From positions 16,505,925 to 16,569,924 of the forward strand of contig CM064663.1 in NCBI GenBank assembly GCA_032717465.1: a stretch of DNA of 64,000 nucleotides, given 5' to 3'. Both the position numbers and the translations under genes were made by a program. The notes under the pieces are model-generated. The model did no database searches. It was not told the DNA's origin and was given only the letters and a program-made list of their open reading frames with translations. Source of the stretch: Coenobita brevimanus. Lineage: Eukaryota > Arthropoda > Malacostraca > Decapoda > Coenobitidae. Below, piece by piece: positions 1 to 10,706 of this stretch (position 1 is its first letter; every line of letters begins with the position of its first letter).

Positions 1-432
1 TGTAGTAACTTTTTCACTTCCATGCTCACTTCCCTGTTTCTTATCACTGCTTTCAAAGAACCAGCAACCTTTCTTCCCTGCTGTACCCTTTCAAGCACTT
101 CACCTTCCAAACCTCCATTCTTACTCATCACACTACCCAAGTACTTAGACGTACTCACATTTTCCAATTCCTCACCATCCAACCTTGCTGTACATTCACT
201 GACTTCACCTCTCTCAAAGACCATCACTTTACTCTTCCCTACATTCACCTTTAGATTCCGTTTCTTACACACTCCCCCAAACTCATTCACCAAGCCTTGC
301 AGCTCCCCTTCGTCTTCACTCAACAACACAATATCATCTGCAAACAACAGTACAGGGAGTTTCCAAACACTATCCTTTCTCACCAGGGCCACTCCAACAT
401 CCACTACCCTACCTTGTACCTCTTTTATTACC
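1..432 (-). mobile_element. RTE-type LINE fragment (RT region), truncated by window edge
   Basis: The reverse complement encodes part of the same RTE-type reverse transcriptase seen at 36.3-39.5 kb, including the FADD polymerase box and the segment after it. The match is close to base for base with that copy. It ends sharply at 432, where gypsy integrase sequence begins, so this is the 5'-truncated end of an insertion into the gypsy element. The other end and the target-site duplication lie outside the window. Confidence 0.85.
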
Positions 433-1031
433 AGGTAGCTGCTTCAATTAATTCATCCATCAATAAGTCAATTGGAGAAACACCATTCTTCATCATATAT
501 GGCTTTGACAAAAGACTACCTTATTCACTGTCGCAATCCAAACCTGATCCGATCTACGACTACGATAACTATGTGCGAGTAAACCTATCCAACTTCCAGA
601 AAATTCATAAATATGTTCAGGATAATCAGGCCCTTACAAATGAGGAGATGGTACGTAACCAACATGCCGCTGCCACAGATGTTGCCATCCATGTAGGTGA
701 CTTAGTTTTTGCCCTAGATCATGACAGAGAATCAAAACTAAACAGTAAATTCTTGGGTCCCTTCTGTGTCATATCTTGTAAAGGTAATAAATTCGAATTA
801 AAAGATCCGCACAAGGCAGAGACGACATGGGTGTATGCAGATAATCTCAAACGTGCACCAAAACGCATAGTCTTGGAGGAACCACTAAGAGAGACCACAT
901 CCCCACAACAAATTCCTACTCAGCCTTCTTCCTCTTCTCTAAGTCTTCCTTCTGACATTACTATTCAGCCTTCTCCTACTGTTAATGACTATCGTGCCAA
1001 GTTGCGTTCTGCCACTAAGTCTCTTGCATAA
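433..1031 (+). pseudogene. Ty3/gypsy integrase, C-terminal part
   Basis: The frame is open from the RTE junction to a stop at 1029-1031, about 199 codons. It reads as the end of a Ty3/gypsy pol polyprotein: the core-domain tail with the hallmark GETPFF and YGFD region, then a GPF module (residues KFLGPF) and a basic, Ser/Pro-rich tail. Integrase would insert element cDNA into host DNA in the nucleus. The DDE core lies upstream and is missing, displaced by the RTE insertion, so the protein cannot work. An envelope-like frame begins 72 bp downstream, the usual pol-env order of errantivirus-type elements. Confidence 0.8.
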
Positions 1032-1103
1032 CGTTATCATCTCATACTGTCGTTAACATCTGCATCAACATCACCTCTAATATCACCTCATTTTATAGGA
1101 TAG

Positions 1104-2815
1104 ATGCTGTGGGTCTACGTGCTGACTGTGCTGACCCTGGTTGGGTCTGGATCGGGTGAGGACGATGGTGCCGTCCGGCCCAGGGCCTTGGTTGGCGCAG
1201 GAGGTGAGGTAATGGTCGTCAGAGACATAGTCTCTTTGCGCTACGACCTGGAGCCGCTGGCCGCCGTGGCCATCGCCCTGCCTGACCTTGCACGTCAGCT
1301 AGACAACCTGCAGGGACCCTTGTCAGAAATTAGAAATCGACATCCCAATGACACATTTCTGTACCCACTCTACCTACCCATCTGCTGGAAATTAGATTAT
1401 ATTCGTTATCAGTTCAACCATCTTCAAGATTCCTTCCCTCACCAAACACCTGTGGTTTGCTCACGAGTGAAACGTGGACTTTTTGACCTTGGAGGAGAAA
1501 TCCTCAGTGGATTATTTGGTGTAGCGACTAACCGTGAACTTTCTGGTTATAAAAAGGACTTAATCCAATTATTCAATGCAATCGAGTCCCAAAACAAAGT
1601 GTTACGTATTGAACATTTTATGATGCAACAGATGAGTCACCATCTACATGATGTTACTAATAGTTTAAATAATTTTACGATTGTTCTTAAGCGTGAAGTA
1701 TCACAGACTAATATTATTTCAGAGTTGATGTATGTTCAATTACATGTTGATAATTTGCAGGGTTCTCTGGACTCTCTTGTCTCCCAAGTTACTAGCGTAA
1801 TTCGTATTTTAGTCAATGCTGTTGATGGTCGTGTGACCCTAGATTTAGTATCTCTCTCTGACCTTCGTTCTACCTTGGAATGGGCTCACTCAACATTCGG
1901 CTTGTCTCCTATGATTCCGTTTTCCTCTTTAGAACACTACTACCCAATACTACAAGCCACATTCCTTACTATAATTGTTCATATTCCTCTTCGTTCCTCC
2001 ATCATACTCGATCTCTTTCACATCATTCCTTTTCCCTTCTGGTACGATAACTCCCTAGTACAAGCCTCTGTCTCTTCAGAGTACTTTCTTCTCGCTCATG
2101 ATCATCTCTATATTGCCTTCCTCTCCTCAAGTGACCTCGGTAGATGTGCCCTTTTCACACCCAACTCTCGTGTTTGTGCTGCGTACCTCCTAACAATTTT
2201 TCCTGGCAGCATTGCTCCTTGCGAATCTGCCTTAGTCCGTAACTTCTCAGTACAACCTGTCTGTACCTTTGTTCCGGCTCCCAAAGCCAGGTACACCATG
2301 CTCATCTAAATCACATCCGCTACTTCTTCTTTAGTGTCTCAACTCCAGTCAGTCTTATTTGTCCAGGGACCCCTGTCTGTTCACTATCCGCAATTGGTTT
2401 ATATTAGGCCCCTGATTACTGTACCTGTACAGTAGTGTCTGAGTCTATAATAGCCCATGCCACACATTATCACTTCGCACTCCGCTCCCACAAGTATGAC
2501 ATCTTCAAACCTATTAATACTACCTGTCATCTACCAACAGACAATCTTTCTATCACATCAGAAAACCTACGTATGTTGAACTATCTAAACAATTCTAATT
2601 TCATTATGAACCAGTTCTCTTCAGCTTTTAACCACTCCTGGTCACATCCAGTCTTTGTATTTCCTCCGGTTGTCTTATGTTTTCTAGGTTTTATTGCAAT
2701 TGTTTGTATCCTGTATTGTTGTCTTAAGCAAATGGACAAAAGGTTGCATGAGATCCGTGTAGCAACAAGGTTAGTGCGACAACCAAAAGACCTGGAAAAT
2801 GGTAGTTCTGAGTAA
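1104..2815 (+). pseudogene. Broken F-type envelope gene of an endogenous gypsy/errantivirus-like element
   Basis: The first frame (1104-2309, 401 codons) starts with a hydrophobic signal-like segment, followed by a furin-type site (RVKR, about 1464-1475) and directly by a glycine-rich hydrophobic stretch resembling a fusion peptide. That arrangement is known for baculovirus F proteins and insect errantivirus envelopes. A stop at 2307-2309 ends it. A second frame (2435-2815, 126 codons) holds a strong transmembrane segment near 2665-2725 and a short basic tail, which fits the membrane anchor of the same protein. The gap between the frames contains stops, so the copy is disrupted and presumably cannot give a membrane-anchored product. 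It belongs to the gypsy element upstream. Old endogenous copy; no host function is implied. Confidence 0.72.
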
Positions 2816-3067
2816 AACTCATTTTGTGATTATATATATATTTGTAAATTGACCAAACCTATATGTTTATGCTATTTTCCCAACGTGGCCATGTACTGTA
2901 AATATATTAATCCTTTCTTACATCCACCTTTGTGAATTATATAGCAATATCTCATTTATTATTGTACTCCCATGTAGTCCCGGTTCACTGTATACTCAGA
3001 CCACTTGGATTCTTGCCATATTATGACTTGATGCCCCACCACTGTGTCAGGAGACACACTTTTTGAT

Positions 3068-3079
3068 GAGGGGGAAAAT
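3068..3079 (+). other. Candidate polypurine tract
   Basis: The purine run gagggggaaaa lies directly before TGTTTG at 3080, the position expected for the plus-strand primer of an LTR element just upstream of its 3' LTR. Confidence 0.5.
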
Positions 3080-3222
3080 TGTTTGTAACCTTTTTGTAGA
3101 TATTATATAGTATGTAAATATACTGTAGCATGTAAGCAGTTGTAAGTAGGATCCAAGTAGGGCATCAACGCTCGCTCAGTGTTATGTCTATGAGGTATGA
3201 GTCACGACTTCTGTAGTCGCAC

Positions 3223-3256
<34 letters not shown>

Positions 3257-3430
3257 GCCGGTGGTAACCGGCAATCAGTAGCTGTCCAAACGGGTCTGGG
3301 GTTGGACGTGCAATTGTCCACCATCGCTGTATATTGATTCACGACGGTGTTTAATATATTGTCAGAAAACTACTACAAGACTTTGCCTTTACCTGCAAGT
3401 GACGTAAAGGGGGCCATCGACAGAGCTTTA
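3080..3430 (+). repeat. Candidate 3' LTR of the gypsy element (right border uncertain)
   Basis: It starts with TG immediately after the polypurine tract and follows the envelope gene by about 265 bp. No second LTR is in the window, so the right edge cannot be fixed. A CT microsatellite (3226-3255) lies inside. The 2816-3067 stretch upstream is non-coding 3' leader of the element. Confidence 0.35.
3226..3255. repeat. (CT)n microsatellite
   Basis: About 15 CT units inside the candidate LTR. Confidence 0.9.
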
Positions 3431-3589
3431 ACACATACCAACTGACATAACTCTAGTGTGTCTTGTAAGGTGGACTTGAGAATGAACTTGTAGTCTCTGA
3501 ACTGAAAGAAAATGGTATAAATGTACTTCATACTCAATTTTGCAGAAATGGCCTCTCACATACCGGTATGTGGAAAAGGACAAAACAAG

Positions 3590-3822
3590 TTAGGCTTTTA
3601 TATTTCAGTTTTGGGCCAAGCAAGTTGGGCTTTTATATTTCAGTTTTGGGCCAAGCAAGTTGGGCTTTTATATTTCAGTTTTGGGCCAAGCAAGTTGGGC
3701 TTTTATATTTCAGTTTTGGGCCAAGCAAGTTGGGCTTTTATATTTCAGTTTTGGGCCAAGCAAGTTGGGCTTTTATATTTCAGTTTTGGACCAAGCAAGT
3801 TGGGCTTTTATATTTCAGTTTT
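3590..3822 (+). repeat. 35-bp tandem repeat, 6.7 copies
   Basis: Units begin at 3590, 3625, 3660, 3695, 3730, 3765 and 3800 (partial); the core is ttgggcttttatatttcag. Copies differ by one or two bases. Because 35 is not a multiple of three and the unit has no + strand stop, all three + frames stay open and give the same 35-residue cycle in rotation. Three overlapping frames of 86-129 codons result; I regard them as repeat artefacts, not genes. Confidence 0.95.
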
Positions 3823-4612
3823 CAATATTCACTTTTTACATTCATTATGTTTATACCTACCAACAGCTGGCTCTGAAATCATTTTCCAGTCAGATTATTC
3901 AGAACATTAAGCCTGATTAGAATTATAATGAAGTTAACTAAGATAACTGAAAATGTGATACAGCTTCATGGCAGTACCTTCTTTTCAATATGGGAGGCAG
4001 CAGCTGACATAAATCAACTTACTAAAAATGTATATTTAGGGTATTTGAAAATCCAGTAAGAACAGATCTGAAACAGTCCTGGCAATTGTTGTGCTACATG
4101 ATAGATCTCTAACCCTAGAAAATACAGGTGGTGTGTTTGAGTATAAAACTCACAGAATTGGGCCACCATCTTGGACTTCAAGACGGCCGACACCAGATGA
4201 ACACGAAAATGATTCCAATGAAAACGTAGGGTTTGCCTTTGAAATTTTCCGTCTATCTTTTACAGCCTTGCATTATAACGAAAGACTAATTTCAGCCGGC
4301 AGCCATACTGGACTTGAGATGGACGACCCCTGAGAGGTCCAACAATGATCCCACTGGATTGCCAGACCCTGAAAACATAGGGGTAGCCATTGTAATTTTG
4401 GTTCTATTTACCATATTATTGGAGTTATTGAAGATAATACGGGTTGCTAGGTAACCATTTTGAAATCCAAGATGGCAGCCACCAGGAGGGCCAAATTTGG
4501 GGATCCATCTCGAAAAATGATCGTATGGGTCCACTCTACACCTGTGCAAAATTTGGTGCTTTCCTGGCAAAGTGAACGATTGACCTGATAATTTGGCCTT
4601 AGCCGCTGGACT
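3823..4612. other. Non-coding stretch with dispersed inverted 20-mers
   Basis: No gene seen. The motif around 4159-4181 (ccatcttggacttcaa) returns inverted at 4459-4478 (ttgaaatccaagatgg) and, more loosely, direct near 4304-4322. This suggests a decayed foldback or MITE. A gttgctaggtaac near-palindrome lies at 4443-4455. Confidence 0.4.
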
Positions 4613-4676
4613 ATACAGGGAGGGGCAATAACCGTCCACCAACCTACTTGTTGACAGGTAGGGAACGGGTGGGTTG
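4613..4676 (-). repeat. Fragment resembling the RTE 5' region and the 5S-SINE body
   Basis: The sequence agggaggggcaataacc followed by caccaacctacttg resembles both the 5' end of the RTE copies (39.41-39.45 kb) and the body of the SINE at 19.5 kb. A related version ends the RTE piece near 8.2 kb. Confidence 0.45.
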
Positions 4677-4679
4677 GTT

Positions 4680-4840
4680 ATACAAGGTCTGTTCAGGAAG
4701 TACCAGACTGTAGGCTCTTAAAAATAAACAGCTAAGCCATTTAGCTAGGACACTATCTCCCTCAAGTAGGCCCCTTCTAACTTGACACATATAGTCCAGC
4801 ATTCTTTCCACTGTCTGAAACATTTTTATGAGTGGGTTTT
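4680..4840 (-). pseudogene. mariner transposase C-terminal remnant with terminal repeat
   Basis: Read on the minus strand, about 45 codons resemble the mariner C-terminus: a CQVRRGLLEGD stretch, equivalent to the usual GDYFEGD region, then the terminal-repeat-like acaaggtctgttcagg at 4681-4698, typical of irritans-group mariners. The catalytic DDD region is gone. RTE sequence abuts it near 4850. Confidence 0.6.
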
Positions 4841-4854
4841 CAGTATCTTCTGCA

Positions 4855-7122
4855 GGTGTATATAACAGACATGTATGTGTACAAAGGAAAAAGGGAAATA
4901 GATGTGTGTGGTAATCACAGGGGCAATTTTTTTCTGAGTGTAATAGGAAAAATATATGGTAGGATACTTATTGAGAGAGATAGGGAAATAACAGAGGAAT
5001 TATACTCGATTTTTTTCAGCTCATGATCCACTTTCGTGAATGTGGCACCTGTGCACTCCTGCTGCATGATTGGTTGGTTTAAGTTTCATACATGAAGTAT
5101 CATATTTACAAAACACAGTTGTACCTAATATTCCAATTCTCATAAATGGTGTTTTGCATTGTCACTGTACTATACAAACAGACATGAAACGAGTATGTAT
5201 CTGTGTTTCACCCAAAAGGACAATGAATTTGAGGAAGTTGAATCTGAATTGAAATATTTATTGTTGTAAAAGGCACAGAGTTGTTGCATCTCTAATAAAT
5301 AAATATATATACTTATGGATATATATACTTATGGCTAATATGGGCGAAGGTATCGAAGCAATGGAGTAAGTGTGATCCATAATAAAGTCTGACATCTTGC
5401 TAGACGAAACAAATTGTTTTTGTCACTGTACTATACAAACAGACATGAAATGAGTATGTATCAGTGCTTCCCCAAACTGACAATGAATTTGAGGAAGTTG
5501 AATTTGAAATGAACTATTTAGTGTTGTAAAGGGTACAGAGTTGTTGCATCTCTAATAAATAAATAAATATATATACTTACGGATAATATGGGCGAAGGTA
5601 TCGAAGCAATGGAGTAGGTGTGATCCATAATAAAGTCATTTTTTTTTTAATATAGGGAGCTGCAACAACTCTGTACCATTTACAACAATAAAAATTTAAA
5701 TTCAAATTCAACTTCCTCAAATTCATTGTCCGTTTGGGTGTAGCACACATACTCATTTCATGTCTGTTTGTATAGTACAATGACAATGCAAAACAGCATT
5801 TATGAGAATTGGAATATAAGGTACAAATGTTTTTTGTACATATGATACTTCAGGTATGAAACTGAAATGAACCAATGCGGAAGGAATGCGCAGGTGCCAC
5901 ATTCACGAAAGTGGATCATCAGCAGGAAAAAAATCGAGTATAGCTGGAGAAGAACAGGGAGGTTCTAGGAAGGGAAGGGGCTGTGTAGATCAGATATTCA
6001 TCCTTAGGTCTCTCATAGAAAAGTTCCTAGAGCAGAGAATGTTGCATGCCTTCATGGAGTGGACAGACAAGCAATATGGAAAATATTAAGAATATATGGA
6101 GTACATGGGAAGTTGCTGAATGTCGTGAAGAGTATGTATGAGGATGCTAAGGCTGCAGTGCATGTGGATAGCGAACTGAGTGAATTTTTCTGTATGAATG
6201 TTGGATTGAAACTGGAATGTCTCATGTCTCCATGGTTGTTCAATCTGTACACGGATGTGGTTATAAAAGAGTTACAAGGCAGGGCAGTGGATGTTGGAGC
6301 AACCCTAATGAGAAAGAGAATCATTTGGAAACTTCCTGTATTGTTGTTTGCAGAAGTGAAGACGAAGGGGAACTGCAAGGCTTGGTGAATGAGTCTGGGA
6401 GAGTGTGTAAGATACGGAATCTAAAGGTGAATGTTGGGAAGAGTAAAGTTATGGTCTTCGAGAGAAATGAAGTCACTGAATGTACAGTGAGGCTGGGTGA
6501 AGAGGAAATGGAAAATGTGAGTGCATTTAGGTACTTGGGTAGTGTGATGAGTAAGCATGGAAATTTAGAGGGTGAAGTGCTTGAAAGGGTGCAGCAAGGA
6601 AAAAAGGTTGCTGGTTCTCTGAAAGCAGTGATAAGAAACTAGGATGTGAGCATGGAAGTGAAAAAGTTACTTCATGACAGTATTGTGATACCAACTTTAA
6701 TGTATGGAAGTGAAGCTTGGACCTTACTGGAGGGACGCAAGTCAAGAGTGAGAGCAGTGGAAATGAGTTATCTGAGAGAAGCAAGTGGAGCTACATGAAG
6801 AAAGAGACTGCCAAATGAGGAAGTGAAGGCATATTGTGGTGTGGATGTGGATGTGACAGAAAGCATTAGGAGAAATACATTGAGGTGGTTTGGCCATGTG
6901 GAGAGGATGGAGAGTGATAGACTAATGAGGGGAGTGTATGTGCATGAGGTGGAGGGGTAGGCCATGGATGAGACTGAGGGATGGAGTGGAGAGGTATATG
7001 AGAGAAGGGGACATGAGCTGGGAGCAGGGGAGCATCATGGCGGAGGACAGAGCAACATGGAGGCGATTTGTTTGTGGCCACCCCTTGTGGGACTGAGGTG
7101 TCTGGCAATAGATAGACAGATA
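4855..7122 (+). mobile_element. Degenerate RTE LINE copy (RT domain to 3' tail), split by a foldback element
   Basis: The 4855-5002 and 5941-7122 blocks together encode, with many stops and frameshifts, the RTE reverse transcriptase from the LYKGKG and CGNHRG boxes through the C-terminal RWFGHVERM region, ending with the family 3' end and a degenerate GATA-like tail. The polymerase FADD box is lost (LLFAE is read in its place). The 5' half and the endonuclease are absent. The 938-bp insertion at 5003-5940 falls between two adjoining RT codons of the family. Confidence 0.85.
5003..5940. mobile_element. 938-bp foldback/MITE with ~285-bp inverted arms, TA target duplication
   Basis: The element begins TACTCGATTTTTTTC and ends with its inverse, flanked by TA (5001-5002 and 5941-5942) inside the RTE copy. 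The left arm (5003 to about 5288) and right arm (about 5653 to 5940) pair over nearly their full length with perhaps 85-88 percent identity by eye. The centre holds a direct duplication (about 5157-5400 against 5419-5640). No transposase is encoded. A Tc1/mariner-superfamily partner is inferred from the TA duplication. Confidence 0.85.
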
Positions 7123-7617
7123 TCCAAAGCACAGTTAGTTGTAATTAGACCATAATTAGTATAAGAAGTATGTTGGATTTATGGGAATGGGTTTTGAGTT
7201 TCAAGTCTGGAATGGACTTTGAAGGCTTGGACTCAGACCTACCTGACAGGCCCCAGGTGCAGACTGCCAGGGGAGATCAGGCCAGAGGACTGATGGAGAC
7301 AACCTGAAAAGAATGGATAAGTGATACCTAACTTAGTGATTTATGGTGCAACCTCATACTTAACTCAAAACCCTTTGTATTTTTTAATGTCTCCAAGTTA
7401 GAGCTAATAAGAAAAGAAAACCCACGTTGAGTTTTATTTCATATTACCCACTCAGCTTGTTTATGAACAGCACTTTACCCAGGTGGTTACTCTGGAGCAG
7501 AGCTTCTGAATTTAAAATGGGGGTTAACCTAGGCCGAGAGTTCCTCAGTCAAACACGTAGCATTTTTGGGAACTTTGTTTGAGAAGGGAACTAGGACAAG
7601 GTGTATAGTCAAACTGC
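7123..7617. other. Unassigned non-coding stretch
   Basis: No gene, repeat or element recognised. Confidence 0.5.
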
Positions 7618-8200
7618 ACCCCAACACATCTTCACATTCCCTACTTTTCCACTCATATCGCCAATCACAAACACTGTCTCATACCTCCCAGACTTTTCCA
7701 TTCACGCTTCCACATATGCCCAAAACTCTTCTTTCACTCTGCTTGCACAATCTTGCTTTGGTGCACACACACACACACAATCGCCCACATTTGGAATCCT
7801 ACTTTCAAACTTATCCATACAATCCTTGAACCAACTGAACAATGCTCTCTTGTATTCTCCTTCCATCTGTTGCACTCAACAATACATACTCTATCTTTTG
7901 TTCCCTCATTCTCACCTATTCCCGCGCATATACCCCATCCATATTCCCACTCTCTCAACCCTCCATTTAGTCTCAGTTAAACCACATATGTCTACTTTTG
8001 CACCATCAAGCACCTGGACAATCTCTATCTCACCCCACCAAACACATCCCTTACATTAAAAGTCGTAATCCGTACCACGTCCTTTGCTCGGTAGTTCGTC
8101 GTCACCTGTTGGTCAGACCTGGTCCGATGCTTCTTCTTTGTATTTTTAGGTAGTTGTTTTCTGGGGAGGGAAACTAACCCTCTGCCAACCCACTTGCTGG
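7618..8200 (-). mobile_element. RTE LINE 5' fragment (endonuclease region)
   Basis: The reverse complement matches the 5' end and first part of the endonuclease of the 36.3-39.5 kb copy, with many changes: the WNVRG-type start, the TETKW-like box and the region up to GDMNGK are still traceable. Frameshifts break it. It lies directly upstream of the 2A LINE, and the border near 8200-8235 is unclear. Confidence 0.75.
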
Positions 8201-8212
8201 CAAGTAAGACAC

Positions 8213-9862
8213 ATGTGTTGGCTGGTTATAAGGTTACAATCCAGCGTATCAGATGATTTCCTGGTTTACAAGAAATCATTTGGCTTGCCACTCAGTGCAG
8301 AGATACTCCCAAATAGATTACCACTACAGGTTTGTGACAGAGGCTCTGGGGGCATTTTAGGCTTTTCAGTTGAGGACACCCTCCCTAACCCCACTGAACT
8401 GGACCTGGAGCAGTGGCATCTTATCTGTGGGTCTACCCCCAAAAAGCTGTCAAAGCAGAGGAGGAGGACAGCATGGGGGCCAAACCGCCGTAAACCTCCC
8501 TGGCCCCTCATGGGGCCCAAGAACCTGGGAGTGGCTTCGGTCTCCCGGAAAAAGTACCACATCTCTCAACACAACACACACAACAACATTTTTTCTACAC
8601 CGAGAAATGACTCCCCGGTGGTAATTTCTCGAAGACTTCTTCTAGCCGGGGACATTGAGAGCAATCCAGAACCTGCCAACAAATACATATGTCCAACATG
8701 CTCAAAACCTATCACTTCAAGCCAACAGATAAAGGGTTCAGTTCAGTGGAACTGGACCCATTACACCTGCACAACACTTGCATCCAGAAAATAATAGTTA
8801 CACAAACACCTGGACCTGCTCCTTATGCTCCTTCCCACCATCCACTAACCCCCCCACCAACCCCACTCCTACTTCCTCCAAACCTCCTTGGCCTAACCCA
8901 CTGAACCTTCCCACACCATCCAATCCCCCAACCCCTCCCATTCCAACCCAATCTAATTCACCCCAACCCTTGCCTCCATCACAACCATTTTCTACCCCTT
9001 CCCCTCCACGCACACCCCCACCTCCCCCCCATGCTGCAGCACCCAACACACACTGTACACACAACATAAACATTCTTCAAATAAATATAGATGGCATAAA
9101 CACCAAAAAACAAGAACTCACACAATTCATCAAACAACAAAACATACACATTGCCATCTTACAAGAAACAAAACTACACAGAACACAAAAAACACCTACA
9201 TTTCATAATTTCCCCACCATTAGACAAGACCGGGCTGACGGTGGTAGCAGTGGACTCATCATCCTGGTACACAAATCCATCAACTTTTCAGATACTAGCG
9301 CACACACAAAGTCACTTCTCCCCCTACATAACACCACAACAGAAATACAATCAATTAAAATATGCACTGGTAACAAATCACACATAACAATCGCCAATAC
9401 ATACATTCCCCCCCAACTGTCCTCCACAGTACCATACAATTACTCTCCACAAATACACCACATCACTAACATACCCAACATCATTCTGGGTGGCGATTTC
9501 AACGCCAAGGCGTCAGCCTAGCATGTCAACAACCCTGACACTGTCAAAGAGCTGGTACTACAATCCCAAACAGATAATCTTTTCATACTCAATAATCTCC
9601 ATCAACATATCCACATCCCACACCAAACCCTCTTCCTCCCATCATCTCCAGATATCACCTTTTGCTCCCCAAACTTCACCCCCACAGCATCCTGGAGAGT
9701 GGTCAAAACCCCTGGCTCTGACCACCTCCTGATCATCATCACTACCAAAACCAGAATCACCCCAGCTGGACACAGACATACATGCACTAATTATAAGAGA
9801 GCCAACTGGGAGGCCTTAACAAGTGAAACAGAACAACACTTTGAAACATTAAACAGTACACC
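8213..9862 (+). pseudogene. 2A-LINE N-terminus: 2A-like motif, Cys-rich finger, APE endonuclease
   Basis: The frame 8213-8794 runs through a 2A-like motif (8651-8674) into a Cys/His cluster (CPTC, then W-HYTC). A frameshift near 8780-8795 moves reading to a second frame (8778-9521), which completes the finger (CSLC), passes a Pro-rich linker and enters an APE-type endonuclease: QINIDG, LQETKL and GGDFNAK. After an in-frame stop at 9519-9521 the domain continues to a GSDHLLI box near 9716, so its catalytic Asn, Glu, Asp/Asn and Asp-His positions are all still visible. The block ends at an insertion at 9862. The endonuclease would nick target DNA to prime reverse transcription. Confidence 0.78.
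8618..8674 (+). other. 2A-like ribosome-skipping motif, inactivated (NPGP to NPEP)
   Basis: The frame reads SRRLLLAGDIESNPEP. The consensus for 2A-type skipping is D-(V/I)-E-x-N-P-G-P; only the Gly differs, replaced by Glu through codon gaa at 8669-8671, one base from gga. 2A-like motifs near the N-terminus are known in APE-type LINEs such as trypanosome L1Tc and several metazoan CR1/L2-group elements. Skipping should be lost in this copy. Confidence 0.75.
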
Positions 9863-10706
9863 TGTTGAATTATAGCGACAGTTCAGTAAGGGTTGCTTTA
9901 AGTCAAATTCCTCCTATTTGTTTATTTCAAAGGTAAACTTGTACATATTTAGGGTTATTAGGTTTGAAGTTTTCAAATGCTACTCCTAATAAAAGGAAAG
10001 GAAATAATTTCCCTTTTAGTGGAGATATAAATTAATATGAACCATAACTTGTAAAAATATAACTCCTATGATCGAGCTGCTGAAGCTTTGAATACTCAAT
10101 TCAACACTTTAATATAACCATGTAGAACTCAGAACTAAGAATTATAACTGTTTCAAATAAGAGTTTGACACAACAACCGTTTCATACTGAAGAGTCAAAC
10201 TCGACGAGAAGTAAGAAATGCACGGCATAGAGTCAGTACCGAACTAGACAGGGTTAAAGGTACACATCGCCACACCCTAGTGATTTAACCACCGTATATA
10301 AATTAACGGAATCTCTCAGTAAAGCATAACTTCATTCTTTTCTTCTCGACTGGCCAATTGAGGGTTAAGTTTGGGTTAAGGGAGAGAAATCTAGGTGGTC
10401 AGTACAATGTAAACACTATTAATAATGTTGTATCATTAAGCTGCATAATATCCAATAGACAAAGATAAATACCTTAAACTTTATATTAACCCGCCCCGTC
10501 CCACCGATGTACGATGCATGTTGGGAGTTTTTTCACACTCAGTCCCCCTGATGTACGGTGTACGTTTTGCAATTGCAAGGCCTACCGTTTGCACATTTTT
10601 CATATTTCGTACGTGATTTTTGGTACATAGACGCGTGACACCTTCCTCTAGCCACTACCAGATGGGGACATTCCCCGACCCCACATGACCCACGCTCACC
10701 TGTGAC

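Noticed and set aside
4443..4455. X-box (RFX-type) site gttgctaggtaac
   Set aside because: Matches the loose consensus, as does a similar site near 43782, but both lie in repeats with no gene nearby.
8798..9073. Gly/Val-rich minus-strand frame
   Set aside because: Antisense of the Pro-rich linker of the 2A LINE.
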